From contig CM061250.1 of NCBI GenBank assembly GCA_022605425.2, forward strand, positions 434,001-498,000: a DNA stretch of 64,000 nt, read 5' to 3'. Shown here piece after piece: positions 1-12,353 of the stretch (position 1 is its first letter; each line of letters opens with the position of its first letter). The position numbers and the translations under genes are program-made. This stretch comes from Hamiltosporidium tvaerminnensis (lineage: Eukaryota; Microsporidia; Dubosqiidae). A model generated the notes under the pieces. The model was not told where the DNA came from, did no database searches, and saw nothing but the letters and a program-made list of their open reading frames with translations.

Positions 1-840
1 AGAAATTTTGAGAATAAGATTAGCAATATCAATTGAGTCTCTAAAACATTCATCAATATGTTGCTTTTTTTTCTCGAATAAGGACAATGTCGAGCTTTTG
101 GGAATAAAACATGCATCAATCGAGTTGATCAAGGTACAGAAAAAATACATGAAGGGCCTAATTCTATGTTTCTCATCAAAAAGATTTTCTCTGTAATGCG
201 CGGAATCTTCAAAAATTCTAACAGAGACTTTTTCCAACAGACACTCTCTGTATAAATGAGAATAAAATTGGTTCAGATATTCACTGCTAATCGGGTCTAG
301 AACATCTAAAATTTTTAGAAACCTATAGAAATTTTCATATGTAAGATTTTGACGAGGTGTACCGGAATCGAAAGTTAGATGTTTAACAAAAATTTGAAAT
401 TCTTGATAACTAACATTCAAAGAGTACTCGAATAAAAATGGATATTCTTCTAACTGCATATATACAAATCTATTTAATGAACGAAATTTTATTTTCCAGT
501 TTTCTTTATAGTTCACTTCAAAAGAATGCAATGGCTGATGGTTTTGAGATGATCTTTCCAGCGAACAAGCAAAATCTGTGATACTTAAGCCACGGCATTT
601 AATAACATGATTTCCGGGACAAAATGTAAAAGTTTCTTCCTCATTTGAACGTGATAACCAATATTTAATTTTTTTAATCTCAACTTTATCAATATCTTCT
701 TTCCAATTTAAATCTATAAGTGCAAACGTTATTTTTCCATCTTTTGATTCACTCGTACAAATTACAAACTGCCAAAATCCAAGACATATAAACAATAAAA
801 ATTTGACCCAATATAAAATTATCCAGTTTGAATTTGTCAT
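1..840 (-). CDS. Putative secreted protein, 5' part only (runs off the left edge)
   Basis: The reverse strand is open from an ATG at 840-838 to base 1, 280 codons without a stop, so the gene continues beyond the window. Residues about 6-28 form a hydrophobic stretch rich in Trp, Phe, Ile and Leu (YWVKFLLFICLGFWQFVIC), followed by a polar CTSESK. This reads as a signal peptide with cleavage near residues 28-30, or as an N-terminal anchor. The rest is a mixed-charge globular-looking protein with scattered Cys. No domain is recognised. No CCC run lies near the start; a TATAAATATG context does. An uninterrupted 280-codon frame in such AT-rich DNA, with higher GC at codon level than the flank, supports a real gene. 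It is probably a lineage-specific secreted or spore-surface protein, but that is inference. Confidence 0.75.
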   Translation of the reverse strand, partial: MTNSNWIILYWVKFLLFICLGFWQFVICTSESKDGKITFALIDLNWKEDIDKVEIKKIKYWLSRSNEEETFTFCPGNHVIKCRGLSITDFACSLERSSQNHQPLHSFEVNYKENWKIKFRSLNRFVYMQLEEYPFLFEYSLNVSYQEFQIFVKHLTFDSGTPRQNLTYENFYRFLKILDVLDPISSEYLNQFYSHLYRECLLEKVSVRIFEDSAHYRENLFDEKHRIRPFMYFFCTLINSIDACFIPKSSTLSLFEKKKQHIDECFRDSIDIANLILKIS

Positions 841-2800
841 ATTTATACTATTGTTTAGGTTAGTCTCAGATCTAGTAATTTTTTGGATCGAAATAAATAA
901 AAAATACATGGAGAAGAATTTCTATTACATTAAATATTTTTTTTCTTTTTATCTTATAATCAAAACTAAGAATTAACTGATAAAAATATTTTTAGGAACT
1001 AATATAAATAATGTTCGTAATAGTTCTGTCAAGAAAATTCTAGGCTTTTTATAAATATTTGATTAATATTAAAAAGATCAATATTTTACATTTATATTTT
1101 TTCATTTTTTATAAATTATTTTCTTCATAAAAACTCCCCGGATTTGTTTAAATTTCTCTAAAATTTAGAGTTTATTATAGAAAATTATCAAATAAGTTTT
1201 AAGATTGGTATTTTCTGTAATAAACTTACTATACCTCATTTAATAACAAAGCCGTTTTTCTGAGATTATAAATGAGGTTAATTTTAATACATAATCTAAG
1301 TTTTCTATTACAAAATTTGAATTTATTAAATATTTTTTACTTCGTAATACATGGTTTAAACGATATTGTAGCTAGCTAACGATCAACAAGTTAAATATGA
1401 TGTGTCAGCTATAAAAGCACAAATTTCGCGAACTTTGTTCTAATATAATATTTACACCACTTAGATTATTCTACATTAAAGGTGAACACAGCTTTAAGCT
1501 GCTGCGAAAAATATATTAAATATTTTAGGAAATTTTATCTAGAATGTATGTACAAATATGTTTAAAATGAATTTATGTATCATTGGGCTTAAAAGAACCA
1601 GGATAAATATTGTATCCCAAGAATTACAACAATAGTGGCCAAAGCTTTTAGCCCGAGAGTGATACTATTCTATAAAAGGTCTCGAGGACTAAAAACCAAA
1701 TATATTTTATACGAAAAAACGTGAAAAAAAGCTTACTTCAATGTTTATTAATGATATTTTTTGATAAAATGTTTTGAGTTTAATACAGACGACATACAAA
1801 AAAATAATAATATTTATTTTAGATAAATTTTTACAATAACTATTTCAAAATCAAATTAATAATCTTGAATAAAAAGTAAAAAATAAATAGATGATGAATT
1901 ATAATGTAAAAAAAACTCTAAATCGAAAAGTGGCGATTCAAAAATCTTATCATTTCATCAGACACACATAATGCACTTCAGTTTCAAAGATTATTTTTTA
2001 TTTTTACAGTTGATATTTACACTCAGATCCCAAACCTTCGGCTCATACATCTTCGTTTTAGTCTTATATTATTGTATTGTATTAAACATGATTATGACTC
2101 ATGTCGTTAGATTAGCCAGCATCGAATTTTCATTGTCCCGAGAAAATCAGATAAAACTTTATTTAGTGAACATTTTACAATATGAACCGAATTTCTGCAG
2201 TACAAAAATGTGTTGACCCTAAGATCGATTAAAAATATCTTCGACACAGCGTCTTGCTCCTGGCCTTCAGTAAGAGAGTCGGGAGTTTTTAAAAATACAT
2301 CAGTCTATCAAGGGGTTATAAGCATAAAATGTCTTCAAATGATAAACAAAATAACAATTAAGTCTTTGGAATCTTTTTAGTTAATTTTTATTTTTACTTT
2401 GCTATCAATATGTTAGGTGCTGTAAAAAAAATCAAGGCAACATATGTTTTCTCATTCTTGAATTAAAAATGAAAGTTATTATCTTTATAACCTTTAAATA
2501 TTTTTTTAGTGCAATTAGCTGCGGTAAATAAACTTATTAATTTTATTTTTTTTTGATTATGAATTTCGTGTGGTGTTTTTTTGTGTTTTTCATGTTGAAA
2601 AAAGTATGAATAACAGACAAAAAATGAAAGAAATATAGTGTATACAAACGTTCAAAGGGCTATGAGGAAGTCTTTACCTTTTTGTTGACTCAAGTCATAT
2701 TGTCATAGGTTTGTTTACAAAGAAAACATATCATTCTTGAACAATACGATATAAAAAGTCCCACTGAGACGCAAAATTCTGAATAACACACAATTCATGG
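841..2800. other. Intergenic, no gene recognised
   Basis: AT-rich DNA with frequent stops in all frames. An 81-codon ATG frame at 1971-2216 on the plus strand has a hydrophobic N-terminal half but no recognisable domain or upstream CCC run; I do not call it a gene. Confidence 0.6.
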
Positions 2801-2827
2801 AAGTAACGGGATGGAAAATCAAAAGCT

Positions 2828-3380
2828 TTGAAACGCAAATCTGAATCTCAACAATCGTTCTTTAAGAAAGTAAATGATGATCAAGTAAAAGCAAACAGAG
2901 CTGATTTTCATAAAGCATATTTATTATCAAAACTTTATAAATCTTTTCGGAAGCAAAAAAATCGCGTTTACCACTTAGGCAGTATTAGAAATGTAACCAG
3001 AAAAATCTATACATTTAAAAACACCAATTTGGCCGGCAACACAATTACAAGAAGAGTAGACCACATCGTGAAAATAGTGTTATTCAATTTTCTAAAAACG
3101 ACACATAGATGCTATTCTTAGGTTTTAAATGACTTAGCAGTTATTTCAGATATAGTTGAAGTTTTTCTTTTTATTGGAGAAGTCAACGATATTATGAAAT
3201 ATATAGGAAGATTTTGATGTTTTGGGCATTTACATCACGGCCACGAACTATATATTTCTATTGAAGTCGAAAAATTTGAAATATATTACAACTGATGGCT
3301 AGAACATATGAAGTATGATAATAATTTTTTTCGGAAAAATATATGGGAGACTGAAAACGTCGTTTCTCTTGTATCTAATA
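2828..3380 (+). pseudogene. Decayed hAT-superfamily transposase fragment (ZBED5/EPM2AIP1-like)
   Basis: A 97-codon frame without a proper ATG starts with a Lys/Ser-rich run and SQQSFFKKVN, followed by ADFHKAYLLSKLYKSFRKQ and then NLAGNTITRRVDHI near its end. This order matches the N-terminal part of hAT-like transposases of the ZBED5/EPM2AIP1/SCAND3 type: a 'YxxAYxIAKxxKPF' block followed by 'LSxNTVxRRIxxM'. Just past the stop at 3121, the same frame continues as DLAVISDIVEVFLFIGEV, which aligns by eye with the 'DESTDISDxAQLLIFIRGV' block carrying the first catalytic Asp; the DES residues are gone here. Further stops follow. The C-terminal dimerisation part is not visible. This is a remnant of an insertion, not a working gene. 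Confidence 0.5.
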
Positions 3381-3971
3381 CAGTAAAATAGACAATGATT
3401 CAAAATCAAGAAAATAAAGTGTGTTTTTCCTCAACAGTAATTGTGTAATAAAATACTTGTACATACTGGAAACCGTAAAACCAGACAAACATCTGTTAAA
3501 TATATCTAATCGCATGAATTAAATACCCGTAAATTCCGTTCATTTATTAGTAAAATTAAGAAAAATATTTAACATATTTTAACAAAATTTGCTATTTTTC
3601 AAACATAGCACAATAATCGAAATATTTTTAAAACAAAATGATAATCTAATTCGTGTTTTAAAAAGTAATGAATAGCTAAGAAGTTGTCTTTTCATATAAA
3701 TTTAACCGAATGTATGAAGTATCGCTATATAATCACATGGAAAAGATCGGATGCTTCCAAAATTTTACACTCATATAAAAACATTTTATCAAAAGAAATA
3801 GAGACGTTGCAGCCTAAATCAAAAAAGCATTTTGATTATTTCAATTTGTGCACAATATTTAGTAAACAAACAGAGATAAAATTGCCTATAAAATTTGCAC
3901 ATAAACTTTAGATAATTTAAGAATGTTTTGTTCTTGTTTTACTTATTTAGCTTTATCGAAAACTATATGAT

Positions 3972-4205
3972 GTGGAGGGAATATAACCACGCTAAAAACT
4001 TTCTGTTTTCAATTTATGCGTACAATTCGTATTGAAATCATTGCTGCCATTGCGATGGGATATAAACCACACCTGATCTATAAGCCAATCCTCTATAATC
4101 CCGAGTTAAAACTGCTTAGAGGAAATAAACAAAACATCCATTTGTTCATCCTCAACACCGAGAGATAAAAAAGGAATGGACTAAGTAAGCAAATAAGCAA
4201 ACGAT
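3972..4205 (+). repeat. Interspersed repeat family C, copy 1
   Basis: About 230 bp. It begins with a GTGGAGGGA..ATAACCAC head like that of family A, has GGGATATAAACCACAC about 90 bp in, and ends in an AAGTAAGCAAATAAGC tail. Copy 2 at 36704-36929 shares the whole length. The tail of short tandem AAGT/AAGC units is typical of SINE-like 3' ends. No clear target duplication was found. Confidence 0.7.
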
Positions 4206-5410
4206 ATTAAAATTTTTCATAATATTTCCGCTGCTGATATCGGAAAACATAATTAGAAACATCAATCAGAGGCAATAGATATTTTCTGCTGTGATATTTC
4301 AAAAAAAATTAAAATAGGCATGGCTGGATTTAATATTGGTCTCTAAGCCACGAAAGCAATTTCATTACTAAATTTGCTCGAAGTTTATTTCTGTTTTAGG
4401 CTCTAACTATCTGTAAAGATACATTCTCAAAAATGAAAGGAAGCAAATTTACAGATCTTGATTTTAGATAATGCGATTGCAGTCGTTTTTCAATAGTTTA
4501 TGTTGAGAAATTAATCTACTATTTCAAGTAAATTATTAGGTAGTATTCGCGCGTACTATCATTTTTTTGACAATAAAGCATGATACAATTTTTTTCTATT
4601 TCATTTTGTTATTTCAGTATATAACAATAAAACATATGTTTGGTTGTTCAAAAATATGTTGAAGACATATCGTTTTTCCTTTCTTTATATTAAAAATTAT
4701 AATCAGAATTACCTGCTAGGTAATATTTTTTGCAAACTCTAATTACCCTATTTTAGTTTATTCTGTCATTGAAAAAAAATCTACTCTGTAAAAAAAAATC
4801 GAGACAGGCAGATTTCGCCCAAGCGATGATTTTTATGACGATGTGGTTTTTTTTATCGATTTACTGATTTGTAGTCTATATAAACTCGTATATTACAAGT
4901 TTCTGTAAAATTTCGTCTATTGATCTTCAATATTATCTCACATCTACATCTTGGATCAGGCCCCGTCTGGGAAGCGCTTTGCAAAATCGTTTAATCTATG
5001 TTATAGGTTGATTTTTTGACGGAATTTGCTTATTCACTTTATTAGTGTTTCTATCCTCGCATTTTGAGAATGATAGAAACTACATTCTTTCTGGTAAGTA
5101 CTACAAATCCTATATTTAAAGTTTCTGAAAAAAACCAGAAATCTTTCTAAAATATCCCAAAGTATACAAAAGCAAGCTATTCTATGGACTTTCGAGTAAA
5201 ATTAGGGGAAAATTATTACACGCGCGATTTTCAAACAAAATGATCTATATAAAAAATTTTTTGTCACGCACTTTCTAGGTCAAAGCAGTTTTACGACGCT
5301 TTTTGATATTTATATACTGTAAAATTAACATTTTGGCATACAAACGAGTTCAAATCTGTTTGCATTTATTAGTTCTAGGACTAATATTTTAATCGTTTAA
5401 GATAGATTTA
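4206..5410. other. Intergenic, no gene recognised
   Basis: AT-rich, stops in all six frames. I see no coding or RNA feature in it. Confidence 0.6.
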
Positions 5411-5455
5411 GCCTCAACACCGAGAGGTACAATAGAACTGGAATAAGTGTGTAGA
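5411..5455 (+). repeat. 3' fragment of repeat family C
   Basis: The segment GCCTCAACACCGAGAGGTAC..GGAATAAGTG matches the last 45 bp of both longer family C copies (CTCAACACCGAGAGATAAAA..GGAATGGACTAAGT in copy 1). Only the 3' end is present, as expected for a 5'-truncated retroposed copy or an old deletion remnant. Confidence 0.55.
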
Positions 5456-5874
5456 TAAAGTTAGATATAAAAAAGTCTCGCGATAAAACTTCTGTATTAT
5501 ACCGTAACTCATTATACGTGTAGCTTTTTTGCGAAATTTTATGTATTTTATTGTTTTTAACATCGGAAACTTTTTTTATACATTAGATGAATATTTAAGC
5601 TTCATATCATATTAAATATTAGAATCCTAAGATTGAAATAAGGCCAACTAAATAAAATACCTTATCAGAATTTAATAAAAAAAATATTTTTTGAAAATAA
5701 ATTTTCACAACCGATTTTTTATGAAAAATATAATTTTTATATCATTTATAGTTGATAAAGTACAACAAACTTTTTTTTATGGGATAATATACTGTAAATT
5801 AAAATATCATTTTTAATTATTATATCTACAATGTAATTTAAGAAATTAAAAATTCACAACTTTTTATATTTTAC

Positions 5875-6391
5875 ATGGGTTCAAATAGAAATTCCGAAAT
5901 TTTAGATTTACAGAATAAAGAAGAAGGAAGCATATTCGAAATAAATGGCTCTAATTGTATTGAAAACGTGAATAAGTATAAAGAACCATATATTATCGAT
6001 ATACAAAGTGGAATATTGGTAAAACAAATTGACCTTCTCGAAATAAAAACTCCATATTTTTTAAAAAATATTAATGAAAACATATTTCCTAAAGAAAATG
6101 AAAGTCAAAAAAGAAACTTCCATGATTTTAGAAATAGAAAACCATCAATCTGATAAGAAAGAAGAAATTGCAAAAGATAATCCATATAAAGGACATTCAC
6201 AAGGTGCGAATGTAAATATAACTCAATATTATGTAAGACAATCTACAAATTGCTATTCGTCATTTATATATTGGTTTATACTGTTTTATATCTTTGTTAT
6301 AGCTTTTCTAATGTTTTATTTATTTTACAGTCTCATTCAAGATTTCTCTTACTCACCTTTAGTTTATAACGATTATGTGGATGGATATTGA
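5875..6391 (+). pseudogene. Small gene with C-terminal membrane anchor, split by a frameshift
   Basis: Two overlapping plus-strand frames seem to be parts of one gene. The first starts at ATG 5875 (MGSNRNSEILDLQ) and runs 92 codons to 6153. The second spans 6074-6391 and carries a hydrophilic part followed by a strong hydrophobic segment (FIYWFILFYIFVIAFLMFYLFY) and a short polar tail. Neither half alone looks complete: the first lacks an end and the second lacks a natural beginning. A one-base shift in the overlap, most likely in the A-run at about 6108-6113, would join them into a tail-anchored protein of roughly 170 aa. Read literally the gene is broken; an assembly error or programmed shift would also explain it. 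No family is recognised and there is no CCC start signal. Confidence 0.5.
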
Positions 6392-6666
6392 TTTTTATTC
6401 CGTTAAAAAAAATATTTTCAATAAAATCGTAATTCTTTAATATATTGAATCGATTTTGTTTCTTATCTTTTAATAAAGTGAAAAAAAAGCTAAATTTCTT
6501 AATTTTTAATTGATTTGAACGTTAATTTAAAAATGTAAATATCTTCTTTGTACAAAACTGATATTCCAACAATTATATTTTGTGTAATTTTGATAAATTT
6601 CATAACGGAAATTGTATATATAAGAAGAAAAATTCCTTTATACTAAATATATTTCTAGCTTAAAAA
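6392..6666. other. Intergenic, no gene recognised
   Basis: AT-rich spacer between the frameshifted small gene and family A copy 1. It holds AAATATATTT at 6645-6654, a possible upstream target duplication of the repeat. Confidence 0.5.
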
Positions 6667-7394
6667 GTGGAGGGAGGATAACCACATAAAAAACTTTCTG
6701 CTTGGCAATGAGTGTGTGAAACTGGTGTGAGATCATTGTTTAGATTTTTGGTGGGAATAAAACCACACTAAATCTTCGGTTGTTCCATGAGAGTTATTAT
6801 GAGGAGGAGAGGTCTACGAAATGGCGAAACTTTTTCTACAAATTCATTTGTAGTTTTTTATGTAACCAGATTACAGATCGCAGCTGAACATGTAGGTAAT
6901 TGCCATGTAAAAACATGGAAACCTAGCCTTGCTCACTCGGGTTAGAAGACTTAGTTCCTGGGAGATATAAAACAAAAAAACCATTTAAAGCCGGGAGAGC
7001 TAAGTAGCAGGTTATACCTGTTGGTATGACATTGCACTGTCTAGGTAAACCCCAAGTAAATCTCTGAAATATATCTTAGCTAGAAGTTTATTGGGTTCAG
7101 AAAGTGTAGAGTAAGTGGGAATGCTGCATAGTCTTGGGGGAGCCCAGGGGGGGCTTCGGCCCTCGATCACACTCCATGCAACGGACATTAACGAACTCCG
7201 GGCAACTGCCTCCTCTATTAATTAGGTTCTACACACCTGGTAGATGAAAGGCTTTGAGACGTAGGTATCGCAGGGGTTACCGATGGAGTGTTGGGGTAGC
7301 AGTCATTTATGTTAAACCTAGAACTGCGTTAATGTCATAAAAACAAATATAACACTTGCCACTATTTTAAAAAGATGTGATACTTTTAAATAAA
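6667..7394 (+). repeat. Interspersed repeat family A, copy 1 (full length)
   Basis: Full-length copy running from the GTGGAGGGAGGATAACCAC head to the ACTTTTAAATAAA end. It is GC-richer than the surroundings, with a hairpin-forming core (GGGGGAGCCCAGGGGGGGCT near 7136). AAATATATTT occurs on both sides (6645-6654 and 7393-7402), a possible target duplication, though with 12 extra bases before the head and in AT-rich DNA, so weak. No ATG-started reading frame of note is conserved in it. Confidence 0.85.
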
Positions 7395-8524
7395 ATATAT
7401 TTAGAAAAAAAACAACGGTTAGATTAATATTTTATGATTTTTGTTGTTTGTAACTTTTGAATTCTACAGATTATATTGAATAGAACAGACATTCGAATTG
7501 AATGTGAAAATTTTCTTGATATTTTCAAAACCAAAATAGCGCCTATTCATATATTTTTACATCTCATTCCAGGAACATACATCTACTATTGGCCTCTATT
7601 TATATATTAAAGTAGCTTAAAAGAAAAGAAAATCTGGTCAATTCTTATATAATTTAGTCATGAATCCCAATTTTTGGAAAAACTTTTAAATTTATCAAGT
7701 TAGATCGATGTTTTCTATCGTATATAAGCTATAATAAGAAAAAATTTATATTGAAAATTAGAAAATTGTTTTTATCAAATGCCCAACGAAAGAAGATTCG
7801 GTTTGATTTTTAGTGCTCTTTATATTTAATTCTGTTATTATACAAGGTATTTTTAACTATGAAAAATACTTGAATTCATTTTTTTTTCAAGATTTGAAAC
7901 ATTTCGTTACCTGTTTAGCATTTATATGAAAAGGCTTGAAAGTATATTTTTCTTTTTCTTTATATATATTGTGATATTTAAAATAATATGTTTTCAAGAG
8001 TTACTTCGGTAATTTCTGCTTTACTAAAATTTCCCGATATATTTTTTTAAATGAAAGCATTTTCTTTGGCCTATGCAATGCCTGATTTAACTGCGATTAT
8101 ATAATGAGTATAAAAATGCGATTTTGGTGGGTTATTCTAATTATACATTATATTGTAAGTAATACAGAGTTTTGTAATTTAAAAATTATCTACAGTACAT
8201 TCACATGTGTTCGGATAAATCAGCTTTAATCAATATAACGGTTGTCGGATATAATTGGCCTGAGAACTATATTTTTTAGATGAATATTGCTCTTTTTTAA
8301 TCTTCTCCAAAATTACATGAAAGAATGCTGTTATAGCTAATCAGATTATAATAAGACTATAGCATGAGTCGACTAAAATCCTTGATTTTAAAATTTTTTA
8401 AAGTTTATTGAAACCCGTATTCAAGACGAACTTTTTGGCCAATATTTTGTGTTTTACGATTTACTTCTTTTAGGCAAAAAAACGAATTTCATAACTTACC
8501 TAGAAGCAGCCGCATTTTTTAGCT
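7395..8524. other. Intergenic, no gene recognised
   Basis: AT-rich, stops in all frames, nothing recognised. Confidence 0.6.
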
Positions 8525-8815
8525 CTATATCTTGTTTTTTTGCCTTTTTTTCATAACATATAGATTAAATATATATTGTTCAATCACTTGTGTGACTTGC
8601 CCGATTAGAGTTCGGGCAAGTAGTTTGCTCACATTGTGATTTCCTTGAATACGGGCCAGAAAATTACACAAATGGGGCAAAAAACATTTAAATAAAAAAT
8701 AAGATGGTCTATTTTGACCTATTTTTACAAGAGTTTGACCACAAAGGTGGTCAATAATTTCTTTTGAACATCCAAATTCTATTAAAATTTTAAAAGTATT
8801 ACAAAATGTACTCAT
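8525..8815 (-). CDS. Possible small protein, 96 aa, unknown
   Basis: An ATG-started reverse-strand frame (MSTFCNTFKILIEFGCSKE) of 96 codons with Cys, His and mixed hydrophobic residues and a basic C-terminus (MKKRQKNKI). Composition is less biased than in random AT-rich frames. The same DNA holds at least two perfect inverted repeats (8596-8620 and 8737-8752), so the openness of the frame may follow from a repeat or RNA element rather than from coding. No CCC run was seen next to the start and no family is recognised. Weak call. Confidence 0.25.
   Translation of the reverse strand: MSTFCNTFKILIEFGCSKEIIDHLCGQTLVKIGQNRPSYFLFKCFLPHLCNFLARIQGNHNVSKLLARTLIGQVTQVIEQYIFNLYVMKKRQKNKI
8596..8620. 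repeat. Perfect 9-bp inverted repeat (hairpin)
   Basis: CTTGCCCGA at 8596-8604 and TCGGGCAAG at 8612-8620 are exact reverse complements around a 7-nt spacer. GC-rich for this region. A second perfect hairpin, GACCAC/GTGGTC with loop AAAG, lies 117 bp downstream. Confidence 0.7.
8737..8752. repeat. Perfect 6-bp inverted repeat (hairpin)
   Basis: GACCAC (8737-8742) and GTGGTC (8747-8752) around AAAG. Part of the same hairpin-rich 150-bp segment as the 9-bp repeat at 8596. Confidence 0.6.
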
Positions 8816-11800
8816 AGTTGCTTTCTAAGATCAGTTTGCTGAAATATAATACCGTTTGCTTTAAGTTTATTAGAGAAATGATTTTCTTAATTTTATAATT
8901 AATCTTAATTGGAATTTCCTGTATAAAAGAATTATCATTCAGCCAAGTATAACTTTCATGTAATAACCTTTTTGTTTTTGCAAATATTCATTATGATTGA
9001 ATAGAAAGTATAGTTTTATTCGTTTACGTTGTCCTTAATTCTTCAACATCAAACAAAAAATAAAAAGGATAAAACCATTGTCTAGGGTATTAATTCATTA
9101 ATTTCATATCGAAGTCGTATCTATGGAAAAGTGAAATAGCGAGTATTAAAAATTTTTATTTCTTTTCTAAAATAGAACTTATAAACATTCTAATTCAGCT
9201 TAAAATAAAAATAAATTTCTGTTTATAATCCCATCCAATTGAAAACTTTGAGAATTTTTTCTTGGCAACTTATAGGCATGTCTATATAAAAACTATATTC
9301 TTTTTTTAATTTTTTTGGTTTTGAAATACTTCATAGATATCTTAATCTCTAAGATGATCAAACACAATAAAAATGAACGTCTGGGTATTTCTTCATACAA
9401 CATTTAGACTTTTTGAAAAATATAACCAGAAAAATGACTAAAATCATTAATTGAAATTTTAATCAAAAAATCGCGGTGCATATAGTAAAGAAAAACTTGA
9501 ATCGAATCGTTAAATTTTTTTATTTCTGATATGTACGAATTATTGGCTGTTTTGATAAATTATATCCTGAAATTTTGCAATTTCGAAACCTTAAAGCTAC
9601 CGATGGGTTCTATAAATCATCTGTTTATTAATCCGCTCATGTGCCAAACCCGTTACATATATGTAAATATAAACCAATCAATGCTTTACATGTTGATGTT
9701 CTGAAATTTATTGCTAACTTGACTATCATAATCGAGTCACTAAACTAATTAAGTAGATACAAATATATTGTGTTCGAATTTTATTCGTATCTTTTTGGTT
9801 ACGATGGCTTTTCTTTTATTAGACTGAAGAGATTCTGACACATCTGAAGATTTGGGTTATTTAAAGCATATGCATTATTTTTTTCAATCCTATAAATAGT
9901 ACACAAATTAACGAAGGTGGGCGGCCAGAATGAGCAAGATCGAACTATTTTGCCATTAAAAATTGATTATTTTCTATTATACACTATTTCTCGAGTAATC
10001 TCATATTCTCGAAATGCTACATCAGAGCAATTACATCATTAATTCTTAAAAATAAATTCATTAGTAAAATTTTAATATATTATTATGTTTTTATATTTGA
10101 TTTCCCTTTTCCCTGATACCTCTGTATATCTAATTTGTATCGCACCTAAAAATGAACAATGAAATGTTTAGAAGCAAATATTTACACTTAGACCATTCTA
10201 TATGTTTTCTTGCTATCATTTTTTTAAATAAGTCTAGATAAGTTGTGTATCTTTTCATTTTTTATGTAAAATCAAGCAGAGGCTTTATAAAATAGCCTTT
10301 CTCTGTGATCTTCATACCAAATTAAAAAATTCTGCCTTAGAATTTACGAAATCTTAAGATTTTTTTGTTACAGTATGTGTATCACAACTAGTTTGGAACC
10401 ATTGAGATTCAAATTAAAGGATTTTTCTCACAAAAATAAGCTAAAAACATGGAATTCATGTTTATTCAGCGCTTTTAAATTGACCGAGAATTTTTTTCTA
10501 CGAGTTTCGTTTGACTTATATTTTTTTAATTTAATATTTTAAATGAATTCGACAATTCTTAAACAAAAAGACAGGTTTATGTTGCGTCTTGACATTTTCT
10601 TATATGTTTTGCATTTATTTTTGCCAATAATTCATAAAATAAAAAAAATTTATATTTCTTAGTTTCATTTTAAAATCTGGGCGAAAACCTAGAAATAATT
10701 TTTTTTTAAATAAAACAGCACTTATACACTTTTTTAAATATATGTACTTATCGTGTTTGACATGTATAAATAGCAAGTATAAATGTAAACTTCAATTGCA
10801 AATAATGATACAAAATGAGCATATTTTTATAGACATTATACTTTCGGGCGTAGAAATCATTCAAATCAACTACAATCATAAAGATCGCTCGGATTTTTGA
10901 AATTTCGCAGTAAAATTAGTTAATATTTGATTCAAGTATATATCAAAACAACAAACAACTTCCTTTCGTTTTTTGGTTTTTCTTTACTGATTTCGGTGAA
11001 ATAGAATGATTTTTAATATAGTTTTTCTATTGTAAATAAGAACTTTGATCTAAACTTGATTAATAAAACCAAATGAAACCCAATCCACAAATAAATAAAG
11101 TTGTGGTTTTTAATGTTATTCAACTGTAAATCTATTTTATAACTTCGAAAGGATATTCTCTCTTCTTATAAAATATCTAACTTCCTGTAAAAATGTACAT
11201 TAAATTACTTTCAAGTTGAAAAATTTTTTTTTAGCTAAATGTAAATGCAGTAATTAACACATTTATATCAATGGTCGTACTAAGAAGACTGGTAAAACTT
11301 CGAAAATCGGATTTGATTGCATGTTAAATTATATATAATTATTAAGTTTCGGGTTGATATTGAAGGCAACCTACGCATTCAAACATCTACTTCAAGATTC
11401 AATGTGGCAACGCTTTAATTATTCGTAATTTGCATTTATATTTAAAGAAAGAATCGATCTCTGAAAAATTCTAATCAGAATAAAGTTATTCCTTCAATTT
11501 GAAGTATATGATGAGGTATATTCTATTGTTTTCGAATGAAAGTGTAATTAAAGCCATAGTTAGAATTCTAAATGTTTTAAAGAAACATGTTGGGATATCC
11601 TATGAGGCAAAAAAACGGGACATCTTTGGTTTCCCGATATTTCACATGTTCAATATATTATAGTATCGAACAAATATTATTTGGCACCTTGAAATTTAAT
11701 TACATATTAAATTGTAGAAATACTGGGAGTGATTGTATATATTTATAAATATGATGAATAGAATATATTAAATGACACGTAAAGAAAAAAAATGAGATAA

Positions 11801-12353
11801 AAATGCACCAGATAAGCACATCATAGATCATCTCAATATTAAGTAGAAATTTTACAGATCAGAAATTATTTTGCAAGTAAAAGCATACCTGTTAATATAA
11901 TATGTTTTTCCTTCGTTTCAAAATCAAACTATATATCATTCTTCTTGCAATAAAAAGATATCTATAAATACCTGATATAAATTATTTATAAATTTATAGG
12001 CAGTTTATATAAATTTTATCTTTTACCTGCTTTTTATGAAATTAATTTGCCAAAATCGAATTAAAAATAAAATCAAACTTAAAGACATTTGAAAGTTAAA
12101 TATATCTTAATCATTAGTTTCAATTTAATAATCTATTAAAACATTTGGTTTTAACTTTCTAAATTTTAATAATTAACAATATTTTTTCTCTATAAATAAT
12201 TTGTTTTGAAACATTTTTATTGATTTGTTTTCTTTATTATTCTCGAATTCTATTTTTATTTATAAGATCAAAATTTCTCTACAAAATATAAAACCAAGTT
12301 TCAGTTTTTAATATTTAAAAATTAAAAAACCGTCACAAAAATAGAAATAAAAA
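8816..12353. other. Gene desert upstream of the exopolyphosphatase gene
   Basis: About 3.5 kb of AT-rich DNA with no reading frame above background and no recognised repeat or RNA gene. Confidence 0.6.

Noticed and set aside
1971-2216. 81-codon ATG frame with hydrophobic N-terminus
   Set aside because: No upstream signal, no recognisable motif, and similar lengths occur by chance in this AT-rich DNA.
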